Shown: piece by piece, positions 40,369-53,878 of the stretch
Numbering within the stretch: position 1 is the first letter of the stretch
Layout: every line of letters begins with the position of its first letter
From: Pseudomonas sp. PIC25
Lineage (GTDB): Bacteria > Pseudomonadota > Gammaproteobacteria > Pseudomonadales > Pseudomonadaceae
Reading direction: 5' to 3'
Assembly: GCF_002286785.1 (NCBI RefSeq)
Contig: NZ_MUJY01000122.1
Span: 1 to 64,000 of the forward strand
Length of the DNA: 64,000 bases
The notes under the pieces: model-generated
Told to the model about the DNA's origin: nothing
Databases searched by the model: none
What the model saw: only the letters and a program-made list of their open reading frames with translations
Made by a program: the position numbers and the translations under genes

Positions 40369-41347
40369 CGAGCATTCCCCCAACCGCCCTTGGGCGCGGC
40401 AAAACGCCAGACGATCGGCCGGCTTTCGCCATCGCCGCGAGCATGACCGCCGTTATCGACACCGATCCAGGCGCCTTCTTCATCGATCCAGAGAGCTTCA
40501 GCCATGCCGTAGGGTTGGTCATAGCGCCGCTCCGGGGTCAACGCCTCGTCGGCGAACGACCAACAGCGCTCCACCTCGCCGTTGCTCGGCTTGCGCCGGC
40601 AGATACGGTGGGCCAAGCGTTCCAGGGTGAAGAGTTTTTCGTTGAAGAAGGCCAGCCCGGAGAAATCCCGCGGCAACGGTTCGTTGCTTTCCAGCGGTGC
40701 CGGCGGCAGTTCCATACCGCCTTCGCTGAGCAGCACGCAGCCACCGGTACACTTCCATAGACCACGCTGCCGGTGCATGACCACCAGCCCACGGCGTTCC
40801 CGCTCGGCCGCCAGCCAGAGGCGTTCGCCGGCCGGGTCCACCGCGATGCCTTCGAACAGAGCGTTGAAGTGCAGCAGCATGCCGCTGGCCCGCGCCTGTC
40901 GCACCAGACTCTCTGGCAGAGCCAGCCACTGCGGCTCGCCTGCCGGCGGGACCTGCAGTACGCCGGCGTGGGCTTCGCTGATCAGGTAGCGGTTGCCCAT
41001 GGTGTCGCAGGACAGCCCTTCGAAATCCATGTCGCCGCCACGCACCTTGCCCATTACCCAACTGCGCATACGCAGCCCCCAAGGCAGGCCGCTGTCGGGC
41101 CGCTCGGGAGCGACGAACGTCTCGGCCTCGGCGTGAAGCTCGCCCTGTGCCGGGGTCAACCGGTAGAGCCGATCGTCATCGCGGTCAGAAACCGCCCAGA
41201 GCCCATCGCCGCACCAGGCCAAACCGGACAGGTTACCGCCGCGCATGCCTTCCACCGGATGTTCGGTGAACAGCTTGAGCGGCTCCACGGAGGGTTCGGC
41301 GGCGGCGCTGGCGCTGAGAAAGACGCAGGCGAACAGCAGGCGCCGCA

Positions 41348-41348
<1 letters not shown>
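40365..41348 (-). CDS. Periplasmic esterase-like / phytase-like beta-propeller protein
   Basis: A 327-residue exported protein: signal peptide MRRLLFACVFLSASAAA with cleavage near residue 17, then a propeller-type domain with NLSGLAWCGDGLWAVSDRDD, DFEGLSCDTMGNRYLISEA and FEGIAVDPAGERLWLAAE. This matches the esterase-like activity of phytase family (SdiA-regulated-like) domain. The real substrate is unknown. Its ATG overlaps the parE stop codon by one base (TGATG), so it is translated together with parE. Confidence 0.8.
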
Positions 41349-43868
<2,520 letters not shown>

Positions 43869-43949
43869 GTGCGGGTTTGGAACTCGAACCTGGACTGAAA
43901 CCGGAACGGTACCAGCTTTCGACCGCCCGCCTCCAGCGACAGCCCCGCG

Positions 43950-44771
43950 TCAGTACCCCTTGATGCTGTAGTCGATCTCGAAATCGATGCCGGTGACACG
44001 GGAAACACCGGTCTCCAGCCGCCCGTCGCCGAATAGCCGCAACCAGCGGTATCCCGGCGGTTCCTTATCGACCCGGAACTCGTCGCTACCGGGGGCGAAC
44101 TGCACGCAGGTGGACGGCGATGCCAGCAGCCGCACGTCCTTGCGCACCTGATCGTATTCTTGGTGGACGTGCCCCCAGAGCACCGCCCGCACCTGCGGGT
44201 AACGGTCGAGCACGGCGAACAGCGCATCCGGATTGCACACACCGATCGGGTCCAGCCAGCGGCAACCGACCGGCACCGGATGATGATGGAAGCACACCAG
44301 GTGATGGCGTTCGGGCGCCTCGCTCAGGGCCTGGTCGAGCAGCGCCAGTTGTTCATCGCTCAGATGCCCAGGCACCGCACCGGGAATAGAGGAGTCGAGA
44401 AGAATGATGCGCCAAGCGCCGAGATCGACGACCGGCTCCAGCAGCTCGCTGCCGGCACAGGCCTCGCGCATGCTCGGCAGCTCGTCGTGGTTGCCGGGAA
44501 ACCAGCGAGCCGGAGCAGGAATTTGCGCCGTCAGCTCGCGAAAATGCTCGTAGGACTCCAGCGAGCCATCCTGCGACAGATCCCCGCTGGCCAGCACCAG
44601 GTCGATCTGCGGCTGTTCGCTGAGAACACGTTCTATCACCCGCTGGAGGCTGTCCTGGGTATCCATGCCCAGAAGCTTGCCATCGGCCGTGGCGAATAAA
44701 TGACTGTCGGATAGCTGCACCAGCAGTACCGACGAATCAGCAGCGAAATTGGGCACGCTCGGCAAGGCCAT
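43950..44771 (-). CDS. cpdA: 3',5'-cyclic-AMP phosphodiesterase CpdA
   Basis: A 273-residue metallophosphoesterase that lowers cAMP and, in P. aeruginosa, tunes Vfr-dependent gene expression. All family motifs are present: LSDSHLF, SGDLSQDGSLESY, FPGNHDE, CFHHHPVPVG and GHVHQEYD. The ATG at 44771 directly abuts AAGGAG, which is too close for normal initiation; TTG at 44765 (six-base spacing) may be the true start. A 204-base gap upstream holds no gene that I can see. Confidence 0.94.
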   Translation of the reverse strand: MALPSVPNFAADSSVLLVQLSDSHLFATADGKLLGMDTQDSLQRVIERVLSEQPQIDLVLASGDLSQDGSLESYEHFRELTAQIPAPARWFPGNHDELPSMREACAGSELLEPVVDLGAWRIILLDSSIPGAVPGHLSDEQLALLDQALSEAPERHHLVCFHHHPVPVGCRWLDPIGVCNPDALFAVLDRYPQVRAVLWGHVHQEYDQVRKDVRLLASPSTCVQFAPGSDEFRVDKEPPGYRWLRLFGDGRLETGVSRVTGIDFEIDYSIKGY

Positions 44772-44940
44772 CTCCTTGAGCGGAATTAGCAGGAATTATG
44801 GTGGTTCTCGTCGAAAAGGGTATACCCGAGAAATAGAAGCAGATCACAGTTAGCAGTGAATCGGCGCGGCTCCCGATTACTGTAGGGTATCGCGGAACTT
44901 TCGCTGGCTCAGGAACGGATACTCGCCGGTCACGATGCAA

Positions 44941-44959
44941 CGCACACCTAGAGTGTGCG
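44941..44959 (-). terminator. Possible terminator hairpin after the DUF1249 gene
   Basis: CGCACAC / GTGTGCG form a perfect 7-bp stem with a five-base loop, 16 bases after the DUF1249 stop codon. The following minus-strand bases are only weakly T-rich, so termination is uncertain. The rest of the 44772-44975 gap shows no gene or clear signal. Confidence 0.4.
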
Positions 44960-44975
44960 GCCCGCAACAATTCGC

Positions 44976-45422
44976 TCAGAGCACGGGAACCAGCTCGTGG
45001 CCACAGGCGAGGCAATGGCTGAGCCACTCGCCCAGGAACAGGTTGAGCTGCGACTTCTCGTCCGGCTGGTGCATGGCGGCGTTGGGGTAGGCGTAGATGC
45101 TGCGGAAGCGCCGCGCATTTTCCGCACTGATCACTTCGGCCATGCGCGCATCGTGATAGACCCGCACCTCCATCCGCGGCACCGGCAGCCAGGGCAGGCT
45201 GTGTTCCTGGCGAACCTGCAGCGTGGTGGTGTAAGGGCAGGTTTCCACTACGTCCAGCGCCAGCACGCCGAGCAGATACTCGCCCTGACTCAGCGCCACG
45301 CGCCGCGATCCCGGCCCGTCGCGCATTTCCGGCAGCAGGCGCATCAGCCGGGCATAGTTGGCTTCGCAGGCGGCCTGGAGCTCGACCAGATCGACCCGGT
45401 AGCGCTCGCGCAACAGATTCAC
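44976..45422 (-). CDS. DUF1249 (YqiB-like) protein
   Basis: A 148-residue cytoplasmic protein of unknown function. The family segments ACEANYARLMRLLPEM, YTTTLQVRQE, MEVRVYHDARMAEV and KSQLNLFLGEWL are present. The GTG start overlaps the nudF stop codon (GTGA), so it is coupled to nudF; the same nudF-yqiB-cpdA-yqiA-parE order occurs in E. coli, suggesting an old functional grouping. Confidence 0.9.
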   Translation of the reverse strand: MNLLRERYRVDLVELQAACEANYARLMRLLPEMRDGPGSRRVALSQGEYLLGVLALDVVETCPYTTTLQVRQEHSLPWLPVPRMEVRVYHDARMAEVISAENARRFRSIYAYPNAAMHQPDEKSQLNLFLGEWLSHCLACGHELVPVL

Positions 45423-46030
45423 GACCACAGCCCTCGCACTTCGGCGCGGTTCAGCGCCAGCCACTGCAAGGCGATGATGCTGGCGGCATTGCTGATCCGC
45501 CCATCCTTCACCGCCTGCAAGGCGTCTTCCAGCGGCCAGACATGGACCTTGATGTCCTCGCCCTCCTCCGGCAGCCCGTGGATACCGCCGGCCCCCTCGC
45601 TGTCGCAGCGACCGAGGTACAGGAACACGCGTTCATCGCTGCCACCCGGCGATGGGAAGTAGGTGGTGATCGGCCACAGCGAGCTGAGCGTCAGCCCCGC
45701 CTCTTCGGCCGCTTCGCGGTGAGCCACCTCTTCCGGCTCCTCGGCCTTGTCGATCAAGCCGGCGACCAGTTCGAGCAACCAGGGGTTGCTGCATTTCTGC
45801 ATGGCGCCGACCCGGAATTGCTCGATCAGCACGACGCAATCGCGCTGCGGATCGTAGGGCAGCACACAGACCGCATCGTGCCGCACGAACAGCTCGCGAC
45901 TGAGTACCGGCCCCATGCCCCCGGCGAACTGGCGATGGCGCAAATGCAGGCGATCGAGCCTGTAGAAGCCCTGGAAACAGGACTCGCGCTGGATGATCTC
46001 GACATCCGGATGTTCCACCCGCTCCGCCAT
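45419..46030 (-). CDS. nudF: ADP-ribose pyrophosphatase (Nudix hydrolase) NudF
   Basis: A 203-residue Nudix enzyme that splits ADP-ribose into AMP and ribose 5-phosphate. The complete Nudix box runs from GLIDKAEEPEEVAH to REAAEEAGL, and the proline-containing SPGGSDERVFLYLG downstream is typical of the ADP-ribose class. GGGGGAA lies upstream of the ATG. The 46031-46229 gap towards thiC holds only a short GC hairpin at 46108-46125. Confidence 0.95.
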   Translation of the reverse strand: MAERVEHPDVEIIQRESCFQGFYRLDRLHLRHRQFAGGMGPVLSRELFVRHDAVCVLPYDPQRDCVVLIEQFRVGAMQKCSNPWLLELVAGLIDKAEEPEEVAHREAAEEAGLTLSSLWPITTYFPSPGGSDERVFLYLGRCDSEGAGGIHGLPEEGEDIKVHVWPLEDALQAVKDGRISNAASIIALQWLALNRAEVRGLWS

Positions 46031-46107
46031 TCGATTCCCCCTACCTCATACAAAGAACGGGCCCCGTATGGCCACGTGAACACCGTATTGGCACAGCCCG
46101 CGCATCC

Positions 46108-46125
46108 GGGAGCGCTTCCGCTCCC
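46108..46125. other. GC-rich hairpin between thiC and nudF
   Basis: GGGAGCG / CGCTCCC with a four-base loop. No T run follows on the minus strand, so it could be a weak thiC terminator or an mRNA-stabilising structure. Nothing else is evident in the 200-base gap. Confidence 0.35.
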
Positions 46126-46229
46126 GCATCGCTTCGACTGTTCGCCACTCCGGCGCGGGCCGATCGGCAAAATCGGCGCCGCTGTTCACACAGCCTGCGT
46201 GGGCCCGTCCCGGTCAGTCAACCACTCCC

Positions 46230-48303
<2,074 letters not shown>

Positions 48304-48525
48304 AACCTGCGCAGTCTAATCAAGCCGGGAAGAGAAAACCAACCCGAGGGTCAAAAAGCCTTGACCGTTTCGTCGGAAAACGACCGAATGACCGACTGTC
48401 GCCACATTGTTCCCGCCAGGCAACATAGCTTGTTGCAAACTACACTCATGGGCTGGCCGGCACACCTTGACCCGCTTGGGTGGCGCCCGTAGCCTTGCTC
48501 GACTCTCCGGAATCTAGGATTGATC

Positions 48526-49965
48526 ATGCTGCGCAGACTCTCCCTGGCTATCGCCATAGCCGCCGCCTCTGCCGGACCGGCCTGGGCAGAAGAAGCCCCT
48601 TTGTCAGCCAAGACCGACCTGGTCACTGTCTACCAGGAAGCGGTCGCCAACAACGCCGACCTCGCCGCTGCCCGCGCCAACTACGAGGCCAGCCGCGAAG
48701 TCGTACCGCAGGCACGCGCCGGACTGTTGCCGAACCTGTCCGCGGGCGCCTCGATGAACGACACCCGCACCGAGCTGGATTCGCCGTCGGCCTCGTTCTC
48801 GCGCAGCGGAACCGTGTACCAGGCCAACCTGACCCAGCCGATCTTCCGCGCCGACCGCTGGTTCCAGTTGCAGGCCGCCGAAGCCACCAGCGAGCAGGCC
48901 GCCCTGGAATTCTCCGCGACCCAGCAGAACCTGATCCTGCAAAGTGCGGAAGCCTATTTCGCCGTACTCCGCGCCCAGGACAATCTGGCCGCCACCAAGG
49001 CCGAGGAAGCCGCGTTCAAACGCCAGCTCGACCAAGCCAACGAACGCTTCGACGTCGGTCTCTCGGATAAGACCGACGTGCTCGAGGCCCAGGCCGGCTA
49101 CGACAGCGCCCGCGCCAACCGCCTGATCGCCCAACGCCAGGTGGAGGATGCCTTCCAGGCGCTGGTCACCCTGACCAACCGCGACCACGGCTCGCTCGAA
49201 GGCATCGAGCACACCCTGCCGGTACTGGCGCCGACCCCTAACGACGCCACCGCCTGGGTGGACACCGCCGCCAAGCAGAACCTCAACCTGCTGGCCAGCA
49301 ACTATGCGGTCGACGCGGCCGAAGAGACCCTGCGCCAGCGCAAGGCCGGCCATGCGCCGACCCTCGACGCGGTGGCCAGCTACCAGAAAGGTGACAACGA
49401 CGCCATGGGCTTCACCAACAGCCTGGGCAGCAGCACCCGCATCAGCGGCGACGTCGAGCAGCGCAGCATCGGCCTGCAGCTCAACATCCCGATCTACAGC
49501 GGTGGCCTGACCAGCTCCCAAGTGCGCGAGTCCTATCAGCGCCTGACCCAGGTCGAGCAGCAGCGCGAAAGCCTGCGCCGCCAAGTGGTGCAGAACACCC
49601 GCGACCTGCATCGCGCGGTGAACACCGACGTCGAGCAGGTGCAGGCGCGCCGGCAAACCATCATCTCCAGCCAGAGTGCACTGGAAGCCACCGAGATCGG
49701 CTATCAGGTCGGCACCCGCAACATCGTCGATGTGCTGGATGCCCAACGCCAGTTGTACAGTTCGGTACGCGACTACAACAACGCGCGCTACGACTACATC
49801 CTCAACAACCTGCGCCTGAAGCAGGCCGCCGGCACCCTGAGCCCGGCCGACCTGGAAGACCTGGCCCGTTTCCTCAAGTCGGACTACGACCCGGACAAGG
49901 ACTTCCTGCCACCAGACCTGGCTAAGGCCGCCGAGGCCAGCCTGCGTAACAACCAGGACTATTGA
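48526..49965 (+). CDS. opmH: TolC-family outer-membrane channel (OpmH-like)
   Basis: A 479-residue outer-membrane efflux duct that works with inner-membrane pumps and adaptor proteins in type I secretion and drug export. Signal peptide about residues 1-22 (cleavage after AWA). Two homologous OEP halves follow, with typical segments NLTQPIFRADRWFQLQAAE, DVGLSDKTDVLEAQAGYDSA and, in the second half, LNIPIYSGGLTSSQVRES and GTRNIVDVLDAQRQLYSS. From memory the gene next to thiC in PAO1 is opmH, the closest TolC homologue there, used by TriABC. The ATG at 48526 has AGGA seven bases upstream. Confidence 0.92.
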   Translation: MLRRLSLAIAIAAASAGPAWAEEAPLSAKTDLVTVYQEAVANNADLAAARANYEASREVVPQARAGLLPNLSAGASMNDTRTELDSPSASFSRSGTVYQANLTQPIFRADRWFQLQAAEATSEQAALEFSATQQNLILQSAEAYFAVLRAQDNLAATKAEEAAFKRQLDQANERFDVGLSDKTDVLEAQAGYDSARANRLIAQRQVEDAFQALVTLTNRDHGSLEGIEHTLPVLAPTPNDATAWVDTAAKQNLNLLASNYAVDAAEETLRQRKAGHAPTLDAVASYQKGDNDAMGFTNSLGSSTRISGDVEQRSIGLQLNIPIYSGGLTSSQVRESYQRLTQVEQQRESLRRQVVQNTRDLHRAVNTDVEQVQARRQTIISSQSALEATEIGYQVGTRNIVDVLDAQRQLYSSVRDYNNARYDYILNNLRLKQAAGTLSPADLEDLARFLKSDYDPDKDFLPPDLAKAAEASLRNNQDY

Positions 49966-49971
49966 TCGGCC

Positions 49972-50006
49972 CCGGCATGGATACGCGCAAGGCGTATTCA
50001 TGCCGG
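49972..50006. repeat. REP-like inverted repeat after the TolC-like gene
   Basis: Nested inverted repeat CCGGCATG ... CATGCCGG with inner arms ATACGC / GCGTAT around a GCAA loop. No T run follows, so it is not a classic terminator. The core with GCGCAAGGCGTA resembles the palindromic REP elements (GGATAACGC...GCGTTATCC) common after Pseudomonas genes, in degenerate form. Confidence 0.5.
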
Positions 50007-50045
50007 CCCTAATCTACCCTCCCTGCGTCCCCGCCGCCTTGGCCC

Positions 50046-51008
50046 TTACGGGTACCCGACCAGATACGCCACCGGGAAGTGGTCGCTTCGCAACGCCTTC
50101 CCCAGATAGACCCGCTGCACCGTGGCATAGACCTTGTTCGAGTTGATTTGGCCGACGGAATCGAAGCTCTTTGTCTTGTCGCTCCAGGTCCTGACCGATA
50201 TCGACGCGTGGCAGATCGATTTCCACTGACAGCTTTCGTGGATATAGGCGTAGTCCAGCAGTGACGGAACCGCGATGTCGCCGGCCTCGACATCCGTGCC
50301 CATCGTGGCGTTCACGTACTGGCTCTCGCTCAGTTGCATCGGCCCCAGCGAATTCTTCTTCTCCTGCTGATACAACTGCTTGGCCAGCGCCACGGAGCTG
50401 CGGATGGAGATATGGGTGAAACCTGCATTGCCGGGCTCGCAGCGATACATCTTGTCATGCCCCGGCAAGGTGATGCTCTCCGGCGCATCGCTGGCATGGG
50501 TGTTCAGATCGCCGCCGAAGAATACCAATCGCTTGATGCCCTCGCCCCGGAAGCCGCCCAGCAACTTGATATCGTCCTGGACCTGCTCCAACGCGGCCTT
50601 CGAAGCATTCGCGTGACAGAAGGCGAAGACGTTGCCGCTCTTATCGCTCAGCAGCAGGGTGGCGCGTATGGCCTTCTCGCCCAGCGGCAATTCGAACGGT
50701 TCGACGTAGTCAGCCGCGATGTCGTTGCGGACGAACACCATCGACCCCAACGTCGTACCCTTGCGCAAGCCGCCCTCCAGGCTCAGCGACACTTTCATTT
50801 CGTAGGCGCCCTTGAGGTCCTCAACCAATCGCAGATTGGGATTGCCGGTAGTGCCCACTTCGAAGAGCGCGACGATCTCGGGCTTAAGGGTTGCCAGCGT
50901 GGTCAACAACGCATCCAGCTTTTCCTCGTACGCCTCGCTCATCGGCTTGCGTTCGTTCTGGTGGTTGAGGTGCTGGGTATTCCACATGAGGATCTTGACG
51001 GTAGGCAC
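50046..51008 (-). CDS. Endonuclease/exonuclease/phosphatase-fold protein, function unknown
   Basis: A 320-residue protein of the DNase I-like (EEP) superfamily. Metal- and phosphate-binding motifs are ILMWNTQHLN near the N-terminus, IVALFEV (catalytic Glu), FFGGDLNTHAS, LLDYAYIHES and the terminal SDHFPVAYLVG. No signal peptide or membrane segment, so it is probably cytoplasmic or exported by another route. The GTG start has GGAGGAG seven bases upstream. By eye its base composition is less G+C-rich than its neighbours. It lies between opmH and waaA, where PAO1, as I recall, has a block of other genes. Nuclease, sphingomyelinase-like and phosphatase roles are all possible. Confidence 0.78.
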   Translation of the reverse strand: MPTVKILMWNTQHLNHQNERKPMSEAYEEKLDALLTTLATLKPEIVALFEVGTTGNPNLRLVEDLKGAYEMKVSLSLEGGLRKGTTLGSMVFVRNDIAADYVEPFELPLGEKAIRATLLLSDKSGNVFAFCHANASKAALEQVQDDIKLLGGFRGEGIKRLVFFGGDLNTHASDAPESITLPGHDKMYRCEPGNAGFTHISIRSSVALAKQLYQQEKKNSLGPMQLSESQYVNATMGTDVEAGDIAVPSLLDYAYIHESCQWKSICHASISVRTWSDKTKSFDSVGQINSNKVYATVQRVYLGKALRSDHFPVAYLVGYP

Positions 51009-51106
51009 TGCGGCTCCTCCCTGACGGCCCCGCGACTGCATGGCCACCCGCAACGATTACGGGCGACGCATCAAAGGTAGCAGGCGTGGGGCAAAGCGCG
51101 AGGTGT

Positions 51107-52384
51107 TCAGCGGGGATTGGCGAATAGCCGGTCCAGGCCATCCAGCAGCCGCTGCAAGGCGCCCTGGTTGTTTTGCAGAACCGCCAGGCCGGCCGCGCGC
51201 ATCCGTTCGGCACACGCGGGCTCGTCCCAGAGCTGCAGCAGCGTTTCGGCCAGTGCCGGGGCGTCGTCCGTTTCGCACAGCGCCCCGGCGTCCCGGAGCT
51301 GCGCGGCGATGTCGAGGAAGTTGAACAGGTGCGGACCGCTCAACACCGGCTTGCCCAGGGCGGCCGGCTCCAGCAGGTTATGCCCGCCATTCGGCACCAG
51401 ACTGCCGCCGACGAAAGCCTGATCGGCCAGCGCATAGAGAAACAGCAGCTCGCCCATGGTGTCGCCGACCAGTACCTGAGTCTGCCCCGTGACCGCTACG
51501 CCGGTCGAGCGCCGCTCGGTGGCGAAACCTTCGCGGCGACACAGTTCGAACACACCGTTGAAACGCTCCGGATGACGCGGCACCAGGATCAGCAATGCCT
51601 CCGGATGACGCTGCAAGACTTGCCGATGGGCCGCCAGGACGACCTCGTCCTCGCCGGCATGGGTGCTCGCTGCGATCCACGCCGGCCTGCCGTTCAGACC
51701 CCATTGCTCGCGCAAGAGCGCGGCGCGCTCCAGCAGTGCGGGATCGATGGTCAGATCGAATTTGATCGAGCCGGTCACGCTGACCGTCTCCGCACGCGCA
51801 CCCAAGCGACGGAAGCGCTCCGCTTCGGCCTCGGTCTGCACGGCCAGCCAGCTCATCTCCGCCAGCATCGGCGCGGTCAGCTTGGCGAAGCGTGCATAGC
51901 CACGGGCGGAACGTTCGGACAGCCGCGCGTTCGCCAGGGCCACCGGGATGTCGCGCCGGGCGCAGGCATGGATGTGGTTAGGCCACAGTTCGGTTTCCAT
52001 GATCACCGCCAGGCGCGGCTGCACCCGATCCAGGAAGCGCGCGGCTGCCCAGGGCAGGTCATAGGGCAAGTAGCAATGCCGGACGCTGTCGCCGAACAGC
52101 GCGCGAATGCGCTCCGAGCCGGTCGGGGTCATGCAGGTGACGGTGATCGGCACCCCCGGGTGGCGCGCCTGCAAGGCACGGATCATCGGCGCGGCGGCGA
52201 TGCTCTCCCCCACTGATACCGCATGCACCCAGATGCCGCCGGCCGACACCGCCGGCAATCCAAAGCCAAACCGCTCGCCGATACGCCGCGCATAGGCCGG
52301 CGCACGCCAGGCCCGCCAAGCCAGGCGAAGGGCAATCAGGGGCAAACCGAGGTGAAACAGCAAGGTATAGAGGAGACGATTCAT
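51107..52384 (-). CDS. waaA: Kdo (3-deoxy-D-manno-octulosonic acid) transferase WaaA
   Basis: A 425-residue GT30 glycosyltransferase at the inner membrane that adds Kdo residues to the lipid A precursor. An N-terminal membrane anchor (LLYTLLFHLGLPLIALRLAW) is followed by WVHAVSVGESIAAAP, TPTGSERIRALFG and LPYDLPWAAARFLDRVQP. The second domain has SLVPNGGHNLLEPAALGKPVLSG, given here in parts: GGSLVPNGGHNLLEPAA and LGKPVLSGPHLFNF. I chose the ATG at MNRLLYTLL; the longer frame starts in the repeat-like spacer before it. Confidence 0.96.
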   Translation of the reverse strand: MNRLLYTLLFHLGLPLIALRLAWRAWRAPAYARRIGERFGFGLPAVSAGGIWVHAVSVGESIAAAPMIRALQARHPGVPITVTCMTPTGSERIRALFGDSVRHCYLPYDLPWAAARFLDRVQPRLAVIMETELWPNHIHACARRDIPVALANARLSERSARGYARFAKLTAPMLAEMSWLAVQTEAEAERFRRLGARAETVSVTGSIKFDLTIDPALLERAALLREQWGLNGRPAWIAASTHAGEDEVVLAAHRQVLQRHPEALLILVPRHPERFNGVFELCRREGFATERRSTGVAVTGQTQVLVGDTMGELLFLYALADQAFVGGSLVPNGGHNLLEPAALGKPVLSGPHLFNFLDIAAQLRDAGALCETDDAPALAETLLQLWDEPACAERMRAAGLAVLQNNQGALQRLLDGLDRLFANPR

Positions 52385-52433
52385 GGCGGCGGAGCTTAGC
52401 GCTTCAAGGGATGAAGGGTAAGGGGCAGGAAGT

Positions 52434-52480
52434 GAGGGGGAGGTGCACTTGCTCCCCCTCCTCACCCCTCACGCCTCACT
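52434..52480. repeat. Heptamer repeat and hairpin at the LysR 3' end
   Basis: CCTCAC recurs three times with exact 7-base period at 52460, 52467 and 52474 (units CCTCACC, CCTCACG, CCTCACT). The last units encode the final codons and stop of the LysR gene (Ser-Glu-Ala-stop). The left part forms a 9-bp stem GAGGGGGAG / CTCCCCCTC (52434-52442 with 52452-52460). There is no T run, so this is a structured spacer rather than a clear terminator. Confidence 0.6.
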
Positions 52481-53353
52481 CCCCAAATGTCTCGCCAGCG
52501 CATCGCCCAGCCAGCGCGCCGCCGGCCCCAGCGCCTCGTCGCGACGACAGACCAGTTCCACCACCAGCGGCGGTGGCGTCCAGTCGCTGCGCAATTCCAG
52601 CAAGTGGCCTTGGTAGGTGGGATACGAGGCGACGTGACGCGGCAACCAGGCCCAACCCAAATCGCGCATCACCAGCTCGGCCATGGCGTAGAAACTGTCG
52701 GCACGCCAGACCAACGGGCTAATCTGTTCGCCACCGGAATAGTGGCTGTCCTGCGGTGTCATCAACAGTTGCCGGTGCTGTGCAAGGGTTCGGCGGTCGG
52801 CATAGAGCACTCGCGCCAGCGGATGACCGGCCCCGCAGACAGTCACCATTTCGATGGTGCCCAGGCGCTGCCGCTCCAGGGCTTCCGGCATCTGCTCGTG
52901 GTGGAACAGCAGGCCGAGGTCGGCGCGCCGCTCCACCAGCTTGCGCGCCACGTCGCCCTGGGCACCGCTGGCCAGTTGCACTTCCAACAGCGGAAAGGCA
53001 TGGGCCAGTGCCTCCAGACTGGCGAGCACCGGCTGATAAGGCATGGCTTCGTCCTGGGCCAGGCGCAGGCGGGCTTCCTCACCCCGCTGCAGCCCATTGG
53101 CACGCCCTTGCAGGCGCTGGCACTGCTGCAACACCGCACGCGCCTCCTCGTGCAAGGCCTTGCCCGCCTCGGTGAGCCGCGGCATTCGACCGCCGCTGCG
53201 CTCGAACAGCCGTAGGCCGAGGTCCTCTTCCAGCAAGGCCACCGCCTGGCTCACCGCCGATTGCGCACGACGCAAATCGCGGGCCGCCGCGGAGAAGGAG
53301 CCGTATTCGCATACGGCGACAAAAGCGCTGAGCTGATCCAGATTCCACTGCAC
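52469..53353 (-). CDS. LysR-family transcriptional regulator
   Basis: A 294-residue regulator with an N-terminal winged helix-turn-helix (LSAFVAVCEYGSFSAAARDL, RRAQSAVSQAVALLEEDLG) and a C-terminal periplasmic-binding-protein-like effector domain. The GTG start has GGAG eight bases upstream. It is divergent from the SMR pump gene with 96 bases between start codons, so that pump is its most likely target. The last residues (SEA) and stop codon lie within a heptamer repeat. Confidence 0.92.
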   Translation of the reverse strand: MQWNLDQLSAFVAVCEYGSFSAAARDLRRAQSAVSQAVALLEEDLGLRLFERSGGRMPRLTEAGKALHEEARAVLQQCQRLQGRANGLQRGEEARLRLAQDEAMPYQPVLASLEALAHAFPLLEVQLASGAQGDVARKLVERRADLGLLFHHEQMPEALERQRLGTIEMVTVCGAGHPLARVLYADRRTLAQHRQLLMTPQDSHYSGGEQISPLVWRADSFYAMAELVMRDLGWAWLPRHVASYPTYQGHLLELRSDWTPPPLVVELVCRRDEALGPAARWLGDALARHLGSEA

Positions 53354-53449
53354 AACCTATCTCCAAATCAGATAGCTGTTAGCTTGAGCCCATCATTCAA
53401 GCTTCTAGAATGGCGACCGTCAAAACTTCTCGTTTCAGGAGTCGCCACC

Positions 53450-53782
53450 ATGCCGGGCTATCTGTATCTGGGCATTGCCATCGCCGCCGAAGTGATCGCC
53501 ACCACCTCGCTGAAAGCCGTGGAAGGTGTAGCTAAGCCGATTCCGCTGGCCCTGGTGGTACTGGGCTACGGGCTGTCGTTCTGGATGCTGACACTGGTGG
53601 TGAAGAGCATTCCGATCGGCATCGCCTATGCCATCTGGGCCGGGCTCGGGATCGTGCTGGTGAGCATCGCCGCCGTATTCCTCTACCAGCAGAAGCTCGA
53701 CCTGCCGGCCATGCTCGGCATGGCGCTGATCGTGTGTGGGGTGGTGGTGATCCAGCTCTTCTCCCGGTCCGTTGCACACTAA
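53450..53782 (+). CDS. Small multidrug resistance (SMR/EmrE-type) efflux pump
   Basis: A 110-residue inner-membrane protein with four membrane helices. The essential Glu14 lies in IAIAAEVIATTSLKAVEG and helix 3 carries IPIGIAYAIWAGLGIV, features of the EmrE-type multidrug/proton antiporters, as against the guanidinium exporters. It would act as an antiparallel dimer exporting quaternary cations. AGGAG lies eight bases before the ATG. It is divergent from the LysR gene that probably controls it. Confidence 0.92.
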   Translation: MPGYLYLGIAIAAEVIATTSLKAVEGVAKPIPLALVVLGYGLSFWMLTLVVKSIPIGIAYAIWAGLGIVLVSIAAVFLYQQKLDLPAMLGMALIVCGVVVIQLFSRSVAH

Positions 53783-53811
53783 TAAGCTGTTGAAAAACTA
53801 TCTGCTAAAGC

Positions 53812-53878
53812 AGCGACAAGCCTCAGGCTGAAGCGAAGAGCTGAGCGAGGAGCTTGCGCCGGGGCTTGTCGCTTGTCG
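53812..53878. repeat. Inverted repeat with terminal CTTGTCG heptamers
   Basis: AGCGACAAGCC (53812-53822) and GGCTTGTCGCT (53863-53873) form a perfect 11-bp inverted repeat around about 40 bases that themselves contain AGCT-rich complementary segments. CTTGTCG is repeated twice in tandem at its right end (53865-53878), the same heptamer style as elsewhere in this window. It may act as the SMR gene terminator, or be a mobile or REP-type remnant. Confidence 0.55.
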
